DNA of 15,027 nucleotides, from NCBI GenBank assembly GCA_043778375.1, contig JAYWGH010000061.1:1-15027 (forward strand), given 5' to 3'. Shown piece by piece: positions 7,318 to 14,983 of this stretch. The stretch's first letter is position 1. Each line of letters starts with the position of its first letter. A program made the translations under genes and the position numbers. This DNA comes from CAIVSN01 sp043778375 (GTDB lineage: Bacteria; Patescibacteriota; Gracilibacteria; BD1-5; UBA2023). The notes beneath the pieces are model-generated. The model did not search any database. It was given only the letters and a program-made list of their open reading frames with translations, and was not told the DNA's origin.

Positions 7318-8670
7318 CTACGCTATTTTTCCGATCATGCCAAAGATCAGAGCTTTTTGGGTTTCGAGAATCTCTTGAGTATCCGCCTCGAGATTGACTC
7401 GAATGAGGGGCTCATTAGAGCTCCCACGAATACTCATCCACCAAGTTGGGTAGGTTATTGTGAGTCCGTCTGTGGTATCTTGTATCCCATCCGCGAACTT
7501 TTCTGCAAATATGGTGAGAGTGTTAGAGACAGACTTGACCGTAAAGTTTGTTTCGGGGATATTTGCGTAAGTGCTAAATTTTGTGCGAACTGCCTCAGCT
7601 GTGAGCTCAAACTGGCTCATATATTCGAGAAATATCACAAAAGCGACCACTCAGGAGTCAAGATTTCCGAGACTCGAAAAAAAATAATGACTTGAGTGCT
7701 CTCCCGCAAATATGATACTTGGGTCTTGTTGCATGCGAGCCTTGAGGTAGACATTCCCGACCTTTTCGATGAGAGTTTTACCCCCGAGTTGGCCCACAGT
7801 ATCTCGTACAATGTGGCTCGTCGGAGTATTCGTGAGGATGGTGCCTCCTGGATGGAGGTGGAGAAAATACTCAGCGATCGCAGCCATAGTGATGGACGGG
7901 CTGATAATAGCTCCTGTACTATCACACATCACGGCACGATCTGCATCCCCATCAAACGCGACTCATATATCAGCGCCAGTCTCGCGCACCCGAGCTATGA
8001 GAGCCTCCATATTTTTGGGCTCGATTGGCGAGGGGTGATGATTTGGAAAATTTCCGTCTGGCTCAAAAAAGAGTGGGATGAGCTCAAAACCAAGAGTTCG
8101 GGCGAGCTCTGGCATGAATACTCCTGCCACTCCATTTCCGGCGTCAGCAACTATTCGCAGATGACTCAGGTCGGACTCCGCAAACCTCGCTACTCGATCT
8201 ATCCAATCGGGGAGAATATCTCGAGGCTCGCAGGATCCCGCTCCAATAGTAAACTCTTGGGACTCTATAATTCCTTCGAGTACTTTTCCGACTTGAGTGA
8301 GATTGATAGGCACAGCGTTTGCGAGACAACACTTAAATCCGTTGTATTCCTTTGGATTGTGGCTTGCGGTGATCATAATCGCGAGAGCACACTCGCTCGC
8401 GTAGTGAAGTGATGCAAACTGGAGCATATCACTTGATACAAGTCAGAGATCTACGACTGACCTCCCACTCGAGACAAGGCCATCTATCATTGCGGTCTTG
8501 AGCTCTGGAGTTGAGAGTCGCGCATCTCCACCGATAAATACAGTACCTCCTGGAGCCCAGGTTGCAAAGGCTTTCCCGACAAGTGTAAAAAACTCAGCGT
8601 TGAGCGGGTTGGGGTATATAGCACGAAAATCATAGGATTTCCCAAGATACAGGAGAGGTGAAAGAATCAT
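7318..8670 (-). CDS. Phosphomannomutase / phosphoglucomutase (alpha-D-phosphohexomutase)
   Basis: A 450-residue protein, the usual length for the family, interconverting hexose 6- and 1-phosphates for glycan and sugar-nucleotide synthesis. Landmarks in order: DFRAIYP and GGDARLS near the N-terminus; the phosphoserine loop ITASHNP (S103); the metal loop FDGDADR (D240, D242, D244); the sugar loop GEHSSH (323-328, usually GExSGH); and the phosphate-binding loop IRGSSNEPLIRV near residues 414-425. Three TGA codons (Gly76, Gly236, Gly340) interrupt the frame under the standard code and would make it look like four pseudogene pieces. Gly76 and Gly236 fall where the family has glycine (VVDLG, GADIGVAFDGD). 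It starts divergently from the 8739 gene and heads a two-gene unit. Confidence 0.92.
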
Positions 8671-8693
8671 ACAAAAAAACTTGAGTTTACATG

Positions 8694-8721
8694 AGTATAT
8701 GGCAGACTAAATATTGTACAA
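8694..8721 (-). promoter_or_regulatory. Candidate sigma-70-type promoter for the phosphohexomutase operon
   Basis: On the minus strand TTGTAC (8721-8716) is followed after 16 bases by TATACT (8699-8694), 24 bases before the ATG at 8670. It lies in the 68-base divergent spacer shared with the gene at 8739. This is a consensus match by eye only. Confidence 0.4.
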
Positions 8722-8738
8722 AACTAACAAAAACACAT

Positions 8739-9410
8739 ATGACTGATTTTTGATTTTTATCTTCACTCCCTCGACAAGAAAACCATAACTCTGTAGAGCT
8801 CCTTGAGAGCATGCAGAAAGTAGCACTTCTTTTGGATACACCAAAGTATCGTAAAATTGTTGCAGCTCTTTTAGCTGATGTAGGGTGGGGTGATGGTGAG
8901 TTAAAAAAGGAAATTCGTTCTTTTCAGTCTGAACTCGTAGAAGCTCAGAGACATTGAACATTTGCGCAAACGTATCAAGGCGAACTTTGAGATAAAACTT
9001 CGATTCACTCTCCTGCTAATGAAATTGGAAAAAAGGCATATCATGACTTACAAAAACTCCCAGTAAATAAAAAGAAATTTGCGGATCTTAGAATTAAACC
9101 TTTGAGTACATGGGACTCAAAAGATATTGCTTTTGCTCGAAGAATCATGTCCGCAAAAGGGAGAATACATTTTTGAGTTGATTTCCAAGAGTTGGACTAT
9201 AGAAAGAGAAGTGAAAGATTCACAAGTTTGCTGCGTCAATTCGATCAAACTTCTTGACTCGTTGCCGAGTCAAGAACACTCAGCCTCCGATTTGAATGAG
9301 TACCGACTGCAATATCAAGGGTAAATCCAACGGAGAGTGGGGAACAAATACGACAAACAGTTTGAATGGTTCGCAAACTCCTCTGAATGTTCGGACTCGT
9401 TAAGAATTAA
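8739..9410 (+). CDS. Unrecognised 223-residue protein, very rich in UGA-glycine
   Basis: I do not recognise this protein. It is visible only when UGA is read as glycine: eight TGA codons (the first at residue 5, others at residues 73 and 84 and later) lie in one frame from ATG 8739 to TAA 9408-9410. Eight of its sixteen glycines are UGA. The product is basic and helical, with a VELLESMQKVALLLDTPKYR region, a GWGDGELKKEIR segment and a C-terminal IRQTVGMVRKLLGMFGLVKN tail that looks amphipathic. There is no signal peptide. It converges on the minus-strand operon and shares its stop region (TTAA). The sequence is AT-richer than the core genes. Coding status rests on frame length and consistent reading, not homology. 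Confidence 0.65.
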
Positions 9411-9994
9411 GCAACATCATCATCTACTCACATATCCTCCTCCACTTCACTCGGTCAAAAAGGTGGAGTGAGCTTACGTAAATATAGTCTCTTAAGCTCA
9501 AAATAAGCTTTTCAGTTGTTACTTTGTTTTAGCTCAAACTCTAATTTGATCTCTTTTTCTTTTAATTGAGTAAAATTTCAGCTAAAGATAGCCTTCCAAA
9601 GTGAATATTGTTCAGGATCATACAAATACCTTGCCATTCAAACCCTCCCAAGTGATTTTGATGTTGCTTTCAAAATTCCCAAATCATTATCATACAAAAA
9701 GTTGAGTATGTAACCTCATCTGAGGAGATATTCTGGTGAATCTGGATTAGCAATAATACTTTCGAGACTCACTACTGAAGACCTAATAAGTGGGATAGTT
9801 GGAATATTTGAGAGTATGTTTTGTTTATCCCTTTCTATTTGTGAAGTAAGTACATTGCGACAATTGAGTTTTGCGAGAGCTGCTTGTGTAAGTACTCAAG
9901 TCTTTACTACCTCTTGTATAATGCATATACTTTGAGAAATACCACCGTTATTTTCGGCTATTTGGGCAGTGAGTTCAACAGAGAGAGCGTCCAT
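9407..9994 (-). CDS. Unrecognised 195-residue protein, tandem paralogue A
   Basis: One frame from ATG 9994 to TAA 9409-9407, with seven in-frame TGA codons read as glycine (first at residue 33), so a standard-code caller would miss it. It is clearly paralogous to the upstream gene of identical length. Both start MDAL and share ELTAQIAE, VKTGVLTQ, LAKLNCR and, later, LGR.GMARY followed by EQY..WKA and a Lys-rich strand-helix end. By my count 39 of the first 52 residues are identical. It has no signal or membrane helix. The C-terminus is acidic (EVEEDMGVDDDVA). It is last in the four-gene minus-strand operon. Function unknown; the layout suggests an N-terminal helical module and a C-terminal beta-rich module. 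Conservation of the pair argues that both are real proteins. Confidence 0.75.
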
Positions 9995-10039
9995 AAACTG
10001 ATGTCAAAAAATACTGAATAAGCGACTAATAAGGAATTT

Positions 10040-10627
10040 TTACCCTATATTACTACGTATTAAAGTGTCTTGAATCTCTTGTTCTGGAGAGGGTGACGGT
10101 TGAATTTTTCGGAGAGATAATCTTCTAATATCATAGTATGCTTTTTTTTGAGTGTCTTGTTTAAGCTCATACTCGATGACTATTTCTTGGCCTTTTAAAA
10201 GATCAAAACTTCTGTTCAGAAGAGCTTTCCAAAACATATACTGCTCGGTATCATGTGAATATCTCGCCATTCCAAGTCTCCCGAGATATGGACTTAGTGC
10301 TGTTAAAAACGGTATATCATCAGGATCATTCGGATCTATTAGAGACACTCAGTTTGAGTAAAATTCAGGAGCATCAGGATCTCAGATAATACTCTCAAAA
10401 CTCTTGACCTGACTCGCAATAAGATGGAGTATGGGGAGATTTACTAGTACGGTCTCACGATCATTATCTAGTTGGCTTACAAGTCCGCGACGACAATTGA
10501 GTTTTGCGAGAGATTTTTGAGTGAGAACTCAGGTTTTTACTGCTTCCTGTACGATGCAAACGCTCTCTGAAATACCGCCAGTATGTTCGGCTATTTGGGC
10601 AGTGAGTTCGATAGCTAGGGCGTCCAT
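10040..10627 (-). CDS. Unrecognised 195-residue protein, tandem paralogue B
   Basis: One frame from ATG 10627 to TAA 10042-10040 with three UGA glycines; the first, at residue 33, is shared with paralogue A. It opens MDALAIELTAQIAE, has a conserved Cys and LAKLNCR in the first 46 residues, and a variable middle with DPNDPDDIPFL in place of A's YILNFLYDNDLGIL. It then rejoins A at LGRLGMARYSHDTEQYMFWKA. The conserved ends with a divergent middle suggest selection for a changed surface between two copies. It starts 6 bases after the stop of the 141-residue gene upstream, so translation is likely linked. The 45-base gap to paralogue A has no terminator. Function not recognised. Confidence 0.75.
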
Positions 10628-10633
10628 GGATTG

Positions 10634-11059
10634 TTAGTTTGCTCAAGCTTTCTTCATTCGTTCACTTAATGCAGGGTTGCTCACGTATCAACTTATACCT
10701 GCAGTTTTATTTGGCACCTGAGATACGAGATTTGAGAGATTTTTATCAGAAACATTACTAAGGGCAGTAGCACTCGCTAGAATATTTTCACATGCATCCT
10801 TGCTATTTGCATTTTTTTCTCTTTCATAACGATAATATGATGGCGTCAAAGCAGTTTTTAGATCATTCTGTTCAGGTCCTCAAAAGCTTAACATACTTGC
10901 CTTCAGGGGGAGTTTATCATGACGAATCTTTAGATCAATAGCCGCTCCGGAATATTTTCCTGACTCTGCTGGATTAAAATTTTTATTTCCAGGAGTAGTA
11001 TCTACAGCCTTGTCTGCACAATCTTTGAGTGCATTAATAGTAGCTTGAGTTTCTGACAT
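10634..11059 (-). CDS. Unrecognised 141-residue protein, second gene of the accessory operon
   Basis: I do not recognise this protein. It runs from ATG 11059 to TAA 10636-10634 with three UGA glycines: one in the SFGGPEQ segment (TGA followed by GGA), one in ISGYVS and one in the C-terminal KKAGAN. It is polar, Lys/Asn/Ser-rich and probably helical, with no signal or membrane segment. SYYRYEREKNANSKDA is the most distinctive stretch. It has two cysteines. It starts three bases after the stop of the 91-residue gene and ends six bases before paralogue B, so it is embedded in an operon. The lack of homology I can recall and the AT-rich composition fit a lineage-specific accessory gene. Confidence 0.68.
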
Positions 11060-11062
11060 ATA

Positions 11063-11338
11063 TTAAAAGTTGAGAGTTAAAGCGACTGCTTCATTTTGAG
11101 AATTCTTTGTATCTATTATTTCGATTTCTTTCATAGTAGCTCGCTCGAGCACTGAGAGTCTCTCTTTCTCTCGAGCAAAATATTCCTCTGCCAGAGTGCA
11201 AGCGTCATTATAAACTATTTGGAGTCACTCATTAGTCATAGATTCTAAAAGCGCAACTTCTAAATCAGGCACACTACTGTTCGTGCCTTTGATAGCAGCA
11301 TATACTTCGAGGATACTGGCGATGAGGAGGGTATTCAT
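11063..11338 (-). CDS. Unrecognised 91-residue protein, first gene of the accessory operon
   Basis: I do not recognise this protein. It runs from ATG 11338 to TAA 11065-11063 with one UGA (residue 37, in TNEGLQIVYND). It is acidic and helical: an N-terminal hydrophobic helix (NTLLIASILEVYAAIKG), then a long charged helix around EEYFAREKERLSVLERATMK that could be a short coiled coil. It heads the four-gene minus-strand unit; the promoter must lie in the 105-base divergent spacer with the 11444 gene, where I see AT-rich candidates (TTGTAG, 16 bases, TAATTA) but nothing strong. Small size and first position would suit an adaptor or regulator, but that is inference. Confidence 0.62.
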
Positions 11339-11443
11339 ACCAATATGATGCTCTATATTAATTATCTCGTCAAAATTTTCCTACAATTTTCTTTGCACTC
11401 ACTCACAAAGTATGCGAGACTATTGGTAGTAATTAATTCATCT

Positions 11444-11869
11444 ATGGCTCGCAAGAAGATACATCCCGTACAACTCTCCATTGATTTCGACGCACCAATT
11501 GCGTCTACAGTCACCAGATCAGCACAGACGGCCAAGGTCCGTGCACGTACTGCCGCATACCACCCTGAGTCGAGTACTATTGAGTCATCTCGCTATAGCC
11601 TCAAGTTCTCTATCTCTGGGCGAAGTTATGAGGTGCGGGGTATTTACCATATCGCTGAGTATTCTGCGAGTATGGATGACTCACTCGCTCGCGCAGTTGA
11701 TTTTGTGCACATTGATAAGGTACTCACCTACCGCAGTGGTCACTACGCTCATCTGCCCGTCCAAAAGACCGATGAGCTCTATCTCATACATGCTACCAAG
11801 GAGACGATCGCTGATGCGTATATCAATCCATTTCTCGCGGTTCTCTCAGCGAGAGAAATGCAGGCATAA
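11444..11869 (+). CDS. Unrecognised 141-residue protein with its own strong terminator
   Basis: I do not recognise this protein. From ATG 11444 it begins with basic MARKKIHPVQLSIDFD and an Arg/Thr/Ala-rich segment. A beta-rich domain follows (RYSLKFSISGRSYEVRGIYHI), with VHIDKVLTYRSGHYAHLP and ELYLIHATKETIADAY after it. An in-frame ATG at 11345 would add 33 hydrophobic residues but starts almost at the divergent operon's start, so 11444 is preferred. No UGA codon, and base composition is close to core genes, unlike the operon beside it, so the AT-rich block ends here. An intrinsic terminator follows 14 bases after the stop. Likely cytoplasmic; function unknown. Confidence 0.72.
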   Translation: MARKKIHPVQLSIDFDAPIASTVTRSAQTAKVRARTAAYHPESSTIESSRYSLKFSISGRSYEVRGIYHIAEYSASMDDSLARAVDFVHIDKVLTYRSGHYAHLPVQKTDELYLIHATKETIADAYINPFLAVLSAREMQA

Positions 11870-11883
11870 TCTGGAGTAGACTC

Positions 11884-11911
11884 AAAATGGGGCAAAAAGC
11901 CCCATTTTTTG
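11884..11911 (+). terminator. Intrinsic terminator
   Basis: A ten-base-pair perfect stem, AAAATGGGGC / GCCCCATTTT, around the loop AAAAA, then more T residues including a second T-run. It starts 14 bases after the stop at 11869. Confidence 0.9.
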
Positions 11912-11953
11912 TTTTTCACAACATGATGCGATAGGATGATTTAAACCTCTCCT

Positions 11954-13234
11954 ATGATTCGCTACGAGATCACCCATTTTATCCACTCAACCCTCCGTAA
12001 GAACAAACTCATCCATCTCATTGAGGCACTTCTGGAGGATTCTGTGATGGCAAAGACCTTACTTGAAGCTCTCTGCGACCAATTTAAGACCTTCCTCTCC
12101 AAAGAACACAGTGATATTTTTGAGGTGGATCGACTCAAATATGTGATCTATCTTAATGAGTTTAAAAGTCGTATAGCGCCACTTTCTCCTGATAAACAGA
12201 TACCTGAGACTGATCTCCACCTCCATCTTCTCGAACTGTATGAGATACCAAAAAAGCGGAATAATCTCTTCGCTATCCTTCTCGTCTACTTTGCGTTTTC
12301 AAAGTGAGAGTTTCGCAAAAGAAACGCTATTATCGTAGACTTGATTTATCTCTATTTACTCATTATTACCTATCGAAATGGGTTTGGGCAGGAAGTTAGA
12401 GAGAGTGTAGTAGATCTCGATACTCTCAAGCTCAGGAGTTTTGGGAGTATCGCGCAGAGTTTTTGGGTGCGCATAACCTTGAAATATCAGTTTTTGAAGT
12501 CTGGTACTTTTAAAAAATGAGCTGTTGCCAGTCTGATATCTTTTGCTTTCCTGGGTATATGGGCCTCAGGAATAAGCTCGTTTGTACTCCGCGCGGATGT
12601 GCTGAGCGTTCAGACTCCCCATGTAAATATGAGCAAGGTGGTGATTGATTCTCTTCTCCTCGGTCGTATCACCGATACACTCAACGGGACAATCGCTGAA
12701 GTAGGAGTACAAAATATTTTGATGATTACTCTTGCGGCTCTCCTCTTCCAGTCTTTGCGTACGGGATTTACTAACTTATTTGTAAACTCTTTTCTCGCTC
12801 GGGGTTTTGAGTTTATTGGAGCGACTCTCAAAGGAGTTTCTCGACTTATCTTTGTCCTCTATAACTATGGTATTTACAAGGTAGCAACGAGATTTCTATT
12901 TGCGAGTGTTCACGCAAGTGTGAGGGCTCATGTCCGCCCTGAGCCATGGATTCTTGGAGTATTTCTTGCTTTGTATTTCAGCATCTATCTTCTTATCATC
13001 GGACTCTATACGACTCTCATTTTTCTCATATTTATTCCTGCTACCGTGTCGCTCTGGTATGGAGTACTCGGAGTAATCATTTTGAGTATTGTTCTTATAT
13101 TCGCAAATCTTCGTATGGATACTACGAATTTCGGGGTATTTCTCTTTAAGGTGGAGGATATACTCAAACAGCTTTCAAAGAATCCAGAAAAAGTAGCTTG
13201 ATCTAATGAGTCTGCAGTCGTCGCGAATGCATAA
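11954..13234 (+). CDS. Polytopic membrane protein of unknown function
   Basis: A 426-residue protein read through three UGA glycines (residues 118, 189, 416); under the standard code it breaks into separate ORFs. The first 100 residues are soluble and helical (LIHLIEALLEDSVMAKTLLE region). Then come hydrophobic segments at roughly 103-117, 125-140, 190-211, 254-268, 295-317 and a long double or triple span at 332-388, followed by a soluble basic tail. I do not recognise a family; no transporter, kinase or protease motif stands out. The ATG at 11954 is the first of the frame after the upstream terminator. No clear promoter or Shine-Dalgarno. Its stop is followed directly by the T-box leader of glyS, with no separate terminator, so readthrough into the leader is possible. 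Confidence 0.75.
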
Positions 13235-13240
13235 CCGGGC

Positions 13241-13411
13241 TTGCAAATAGGGTACTTTTTAGTACACTGCACTAGTAGTTGATGCCCTGTGACGAGTCGT
13301 GGAACACTCTGAGGATACTCCCTACACTAAAAGTTGTTGTCTTCTGACAAAACTTGGGTGGAACCGCCCGATCATGGGTCCCAAGGAATTTTATTTCCTC
13401 GGGATTTTTTT
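13241..13411 (+). promoter_or_regulatory. T-box leader (tRNA-sensing riboswitch) of glycyl-tRNA synthetase
   Basis: The 3' half is unambiguous. The T-box sequence GGGTGGAACCGCCC (13356-13369) has the UGGA bulge (13359-13362) that pairs with the tRNA 3' end; UGGA fits a U73 discriminator, as in bacterial tRNA-Gly. The antiterminator pairs CTTGGG (13353-13358) with CCCAAG (13380-13385) around an inner CCC/GGG helix, and competes with a terminator using the same CCCAAGG strand. A Stem III-like hairpin, AAGTTGTTGTC with GACAAAACTT (13331-13355), precedes it. Stem I is less clear: TAGGG (13248-13252) can pair with CCCTA (13320-13324), and AGTAGTT with AACACT. Between them on the 3' side lie TGA and GGA (13310-13315), both glycine codons here. 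Uncharged tRNA-Gly should favour antitermination and glyS expression. Confidence 0.88.
13379..13411 (+). terminator. T-box-controlled intrinsic terminator
   Basis: TCCC-A-AGGAA / TTCCT-C-GGGA stem with one A-C mismatch, loop TTTTAT, followed by seven T residues (13405-13411). Its left strand is also the right strand of the antiterminator, so the two folds exclude each other. It ends 29 bases before the glyS start. Confidence 0.88.
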
Positions 13412-13440
13412 GATCGAATTCTCGTGTTACTCTCAAACAT

Positions 13441-14859
13441 ATGACTGCTGCTACTGAACTCGGGATGATCGTCGAGCTTGCAAAAACAAAAGGATTTGTC
13501 TACCAATGATCAGAGATCTACGGAGGACTTGCAAACTCCTGGGACTACGGACCATACGGAACTGCCCTCAAAGAAAATATCAAAAACGCTTGGATCAAGA
13601 CTTTTGTGCAGCGCCGTACGGATATGGTGATGCTTGACTCGGCGATCATGATGAATCCTCAGGTGTGGGTTGCGTCGGGGCATGTAGGGTCGTTTAGTGA
13701 TCCACTGATGGAGTGTCGCGACTGTCATACCAGGCACCGAGCAGATAAGCTCGTGGAGGAGGGGCTCGAGCGAGATGCCGCATTTCTAATACCTGCGAAC
13801 TGGTCTGGAGACAAGACCCCACTCGATGACTTTAATTTCTACATAAAACTCGGACATATTGCTTGTCCTAACTGCGGCGCTACTAACTGGACCGATATCC
13901 AAAAGTTCAATCTCATGCTCTCGACGCATCAGGGGACGACTGAGGATAGTACTTCTCTCGTATATTTGAGGCCAGAGACTGCGCAGGGAATCTTTATCAA
14001 TTTCGCAAATATCGCGAGATCGAGTCGCAAAAAAGTACCATTTGGAGTGGCGCAGTATGGAAAGGCATTTCGTAATGAGATCACCCCACAAAAATTCATT
14101 TTTCGGACTCGAGAGTTTGAGCAGATCGAGATTGAGTATTTTTGTGAGCCGGGGACGGATGAAAAATTCTTTCAGATGTGGCACGACGAAGAATTTAGAT
14201 TTTTTACCGAGGTTCTCGGGTTTGCACCAGATAAAGTACGATTCGTAGAAATCCCAGCCGAGGGACTTCCACACTACTCAAAGCGTGCAGGAGATTTTGA
14301 GTACGAGTTCCCGTTTGGATGGTGAGAGATATCCACTCTCGCAAATCGTACCGACTACGACCTCAAGGCGCACATGAGTCTATCAGGACAGGATCTCTCG
14401 TACACAACTCAGGTGCTCGAGGGGACCGAGCAAGTCACCAAAAAATACATCCCGTATGTGATTGAGCCATCCATCGGACTCTCCCGACTCACACTTGCCG
14501 CAATGTGCGGAGCATACGACGAGGTCAAAACCGAGGAGGGATCGCGCGTTGTAATGCGATTTGCCCCTGCAATAGCACCAGTCAAGGTGGCCATCCTCCC
14601 GATCGTCAAAAAACTCTCAGTAGAGGCCATGGAAATCTATGCTCTCCTCTCGGCACACTTTGCGTGTGAGTATGATGAGACGGGTGCTATCGGTAAACGG
14701 TACTTTCGGGCTGATGAGGCAGGAACTCCGTTTGCTATCTGTATTGATGGTGAGCGGTACGCTGCAGGCAAGGTCACAGTGCGGGACCGTGATACTGGAG
14801 AGCAGGACGAGATAGCGATCAGTGATCTCGCCCAGTATTTTCGGGATAAGGGGTGTTAG
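13441..14859 (+). CDS. glyS: Glycyl-tRNA synthetase (single-chain alpha2 type)
   Basis: A 472-residue class II enzyme that attaches glycine to tRNA-Gly. Near the N-terminus is the family's FVYQGSEIYGGLANSWDYGP, with G23 encoded by TGA. Then come a zinc knuckle (C92-x2-C95 with C142-x2-C145), motif 2 FRNEI (210-214), FPFGWGE with G295 encoded by TGA, motif 3 EPSIGLSR (342-349), and an anticodon-binding domain from about FAPAIAPVKVAILPI to the end. Both UGA sites are strongly conserved glycines in the family, which fixes the code. In this organism GlyRS presumably also charges the UGA-reading tRNA-Gly. Start 13441 places the usual short N-terminus before the first motif. Expression is controlled by the T-box leader just upstream. 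Stop TAG. Confidence 0.96.
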
Positions 14860-14902
14860 GGAATTTGCCCCAAGATGTGTGGCTCTATGACTCGATTTGC
14901 AA

Positions 14903-14929
14903 TTGAAAAAATCATTCATACACTAGAAT
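14903..14929 (+). promoter_or_regulatory. Candidate promoter for the cold-shock gene
   Basis: TTGAAA (14903-14908) and TAGAAT (14924-14929) separated by 15 bases, a little short of ideal, 55 bases before the ATG at 14984. An A-tract lies in the spacer. Match by eye only. Confidence 0.4.
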
Positions 14930-14951
14930 AATCTCAAGCAGACGCAAGGAA

Positions 14952-14982
14952 GTGCGAGATATATTATTTTTTATTCTCGCAC
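14952..14982 (+). promoter_or_regulatory. Leader hairpin abutting the cold-shock start codon
   Basis: GTGCGAGA (14952-14959) and TCTCGCAC (14975-14982) form a perfect 8-bp stem with a 15-base AT-only loop. The stem ends one base before the ATG. It has no T-run after it, so it is not a terminator for glyS by the usual rule. A structure this close to the start would block ribosome entry when folded, which fits temperature or protein-dependent control, but this is inference. Confidence 0.5.
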
Positions 14983-14983
14983 A

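Larger units (their letters stand above)
9407..10627 (-). repeat. Tandem gene duplication (paralogues A and B)
   Basis: The two 588-base coding regions are direct repeats with substantial divergence. Short exact stretches remain, such as CGACAATTGAGTTTTGCGAG and GGCTATTTGGGCAGTGAGTT (read on +), in matching positions. Total length is identical despite insertions and deletions in the middle. This is old duplication followed by divergence, not a mobile repeat. Confidence 0.8.

Noticed and set aside
7696..8412. 238-residue plus-strand ORF
   Set aside because: It is antisense to the phosphohexomutase, whose motifs are clear.
7318..8670. Phosphohexomutase as a decayed pseudogene in four pieces
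   Set aside because: All pieces share one frame, are separated only by TGA, and read through conserved motifs when UGA is glycine.
8707..8961. 84-residue minus-strand ORF
   Set aside because: It is a shadow of the 8739-9410 plus-strand gene read with code 25.
9127..9324. 65-residue plus-strand ORF
   Set aside because: Wrong frame within the 8739-9410 gene; the apparent openness is chance.
9418..9474. Intrinsic terminator after the 8739 gene (CTCCACTT with AGGTGGAG)
   Set aside because: The pairing needs a bulge, lacks a T-run and lies inside paralogue A's coding region.
13507..13509. UGA as selenocysteine or tryptophan
   Set aside because: UGA sits on conserved glycines in GlyRS and phosphohexomutase, is far too frequent for selenocysteine, and TGG is used normally for Trp.
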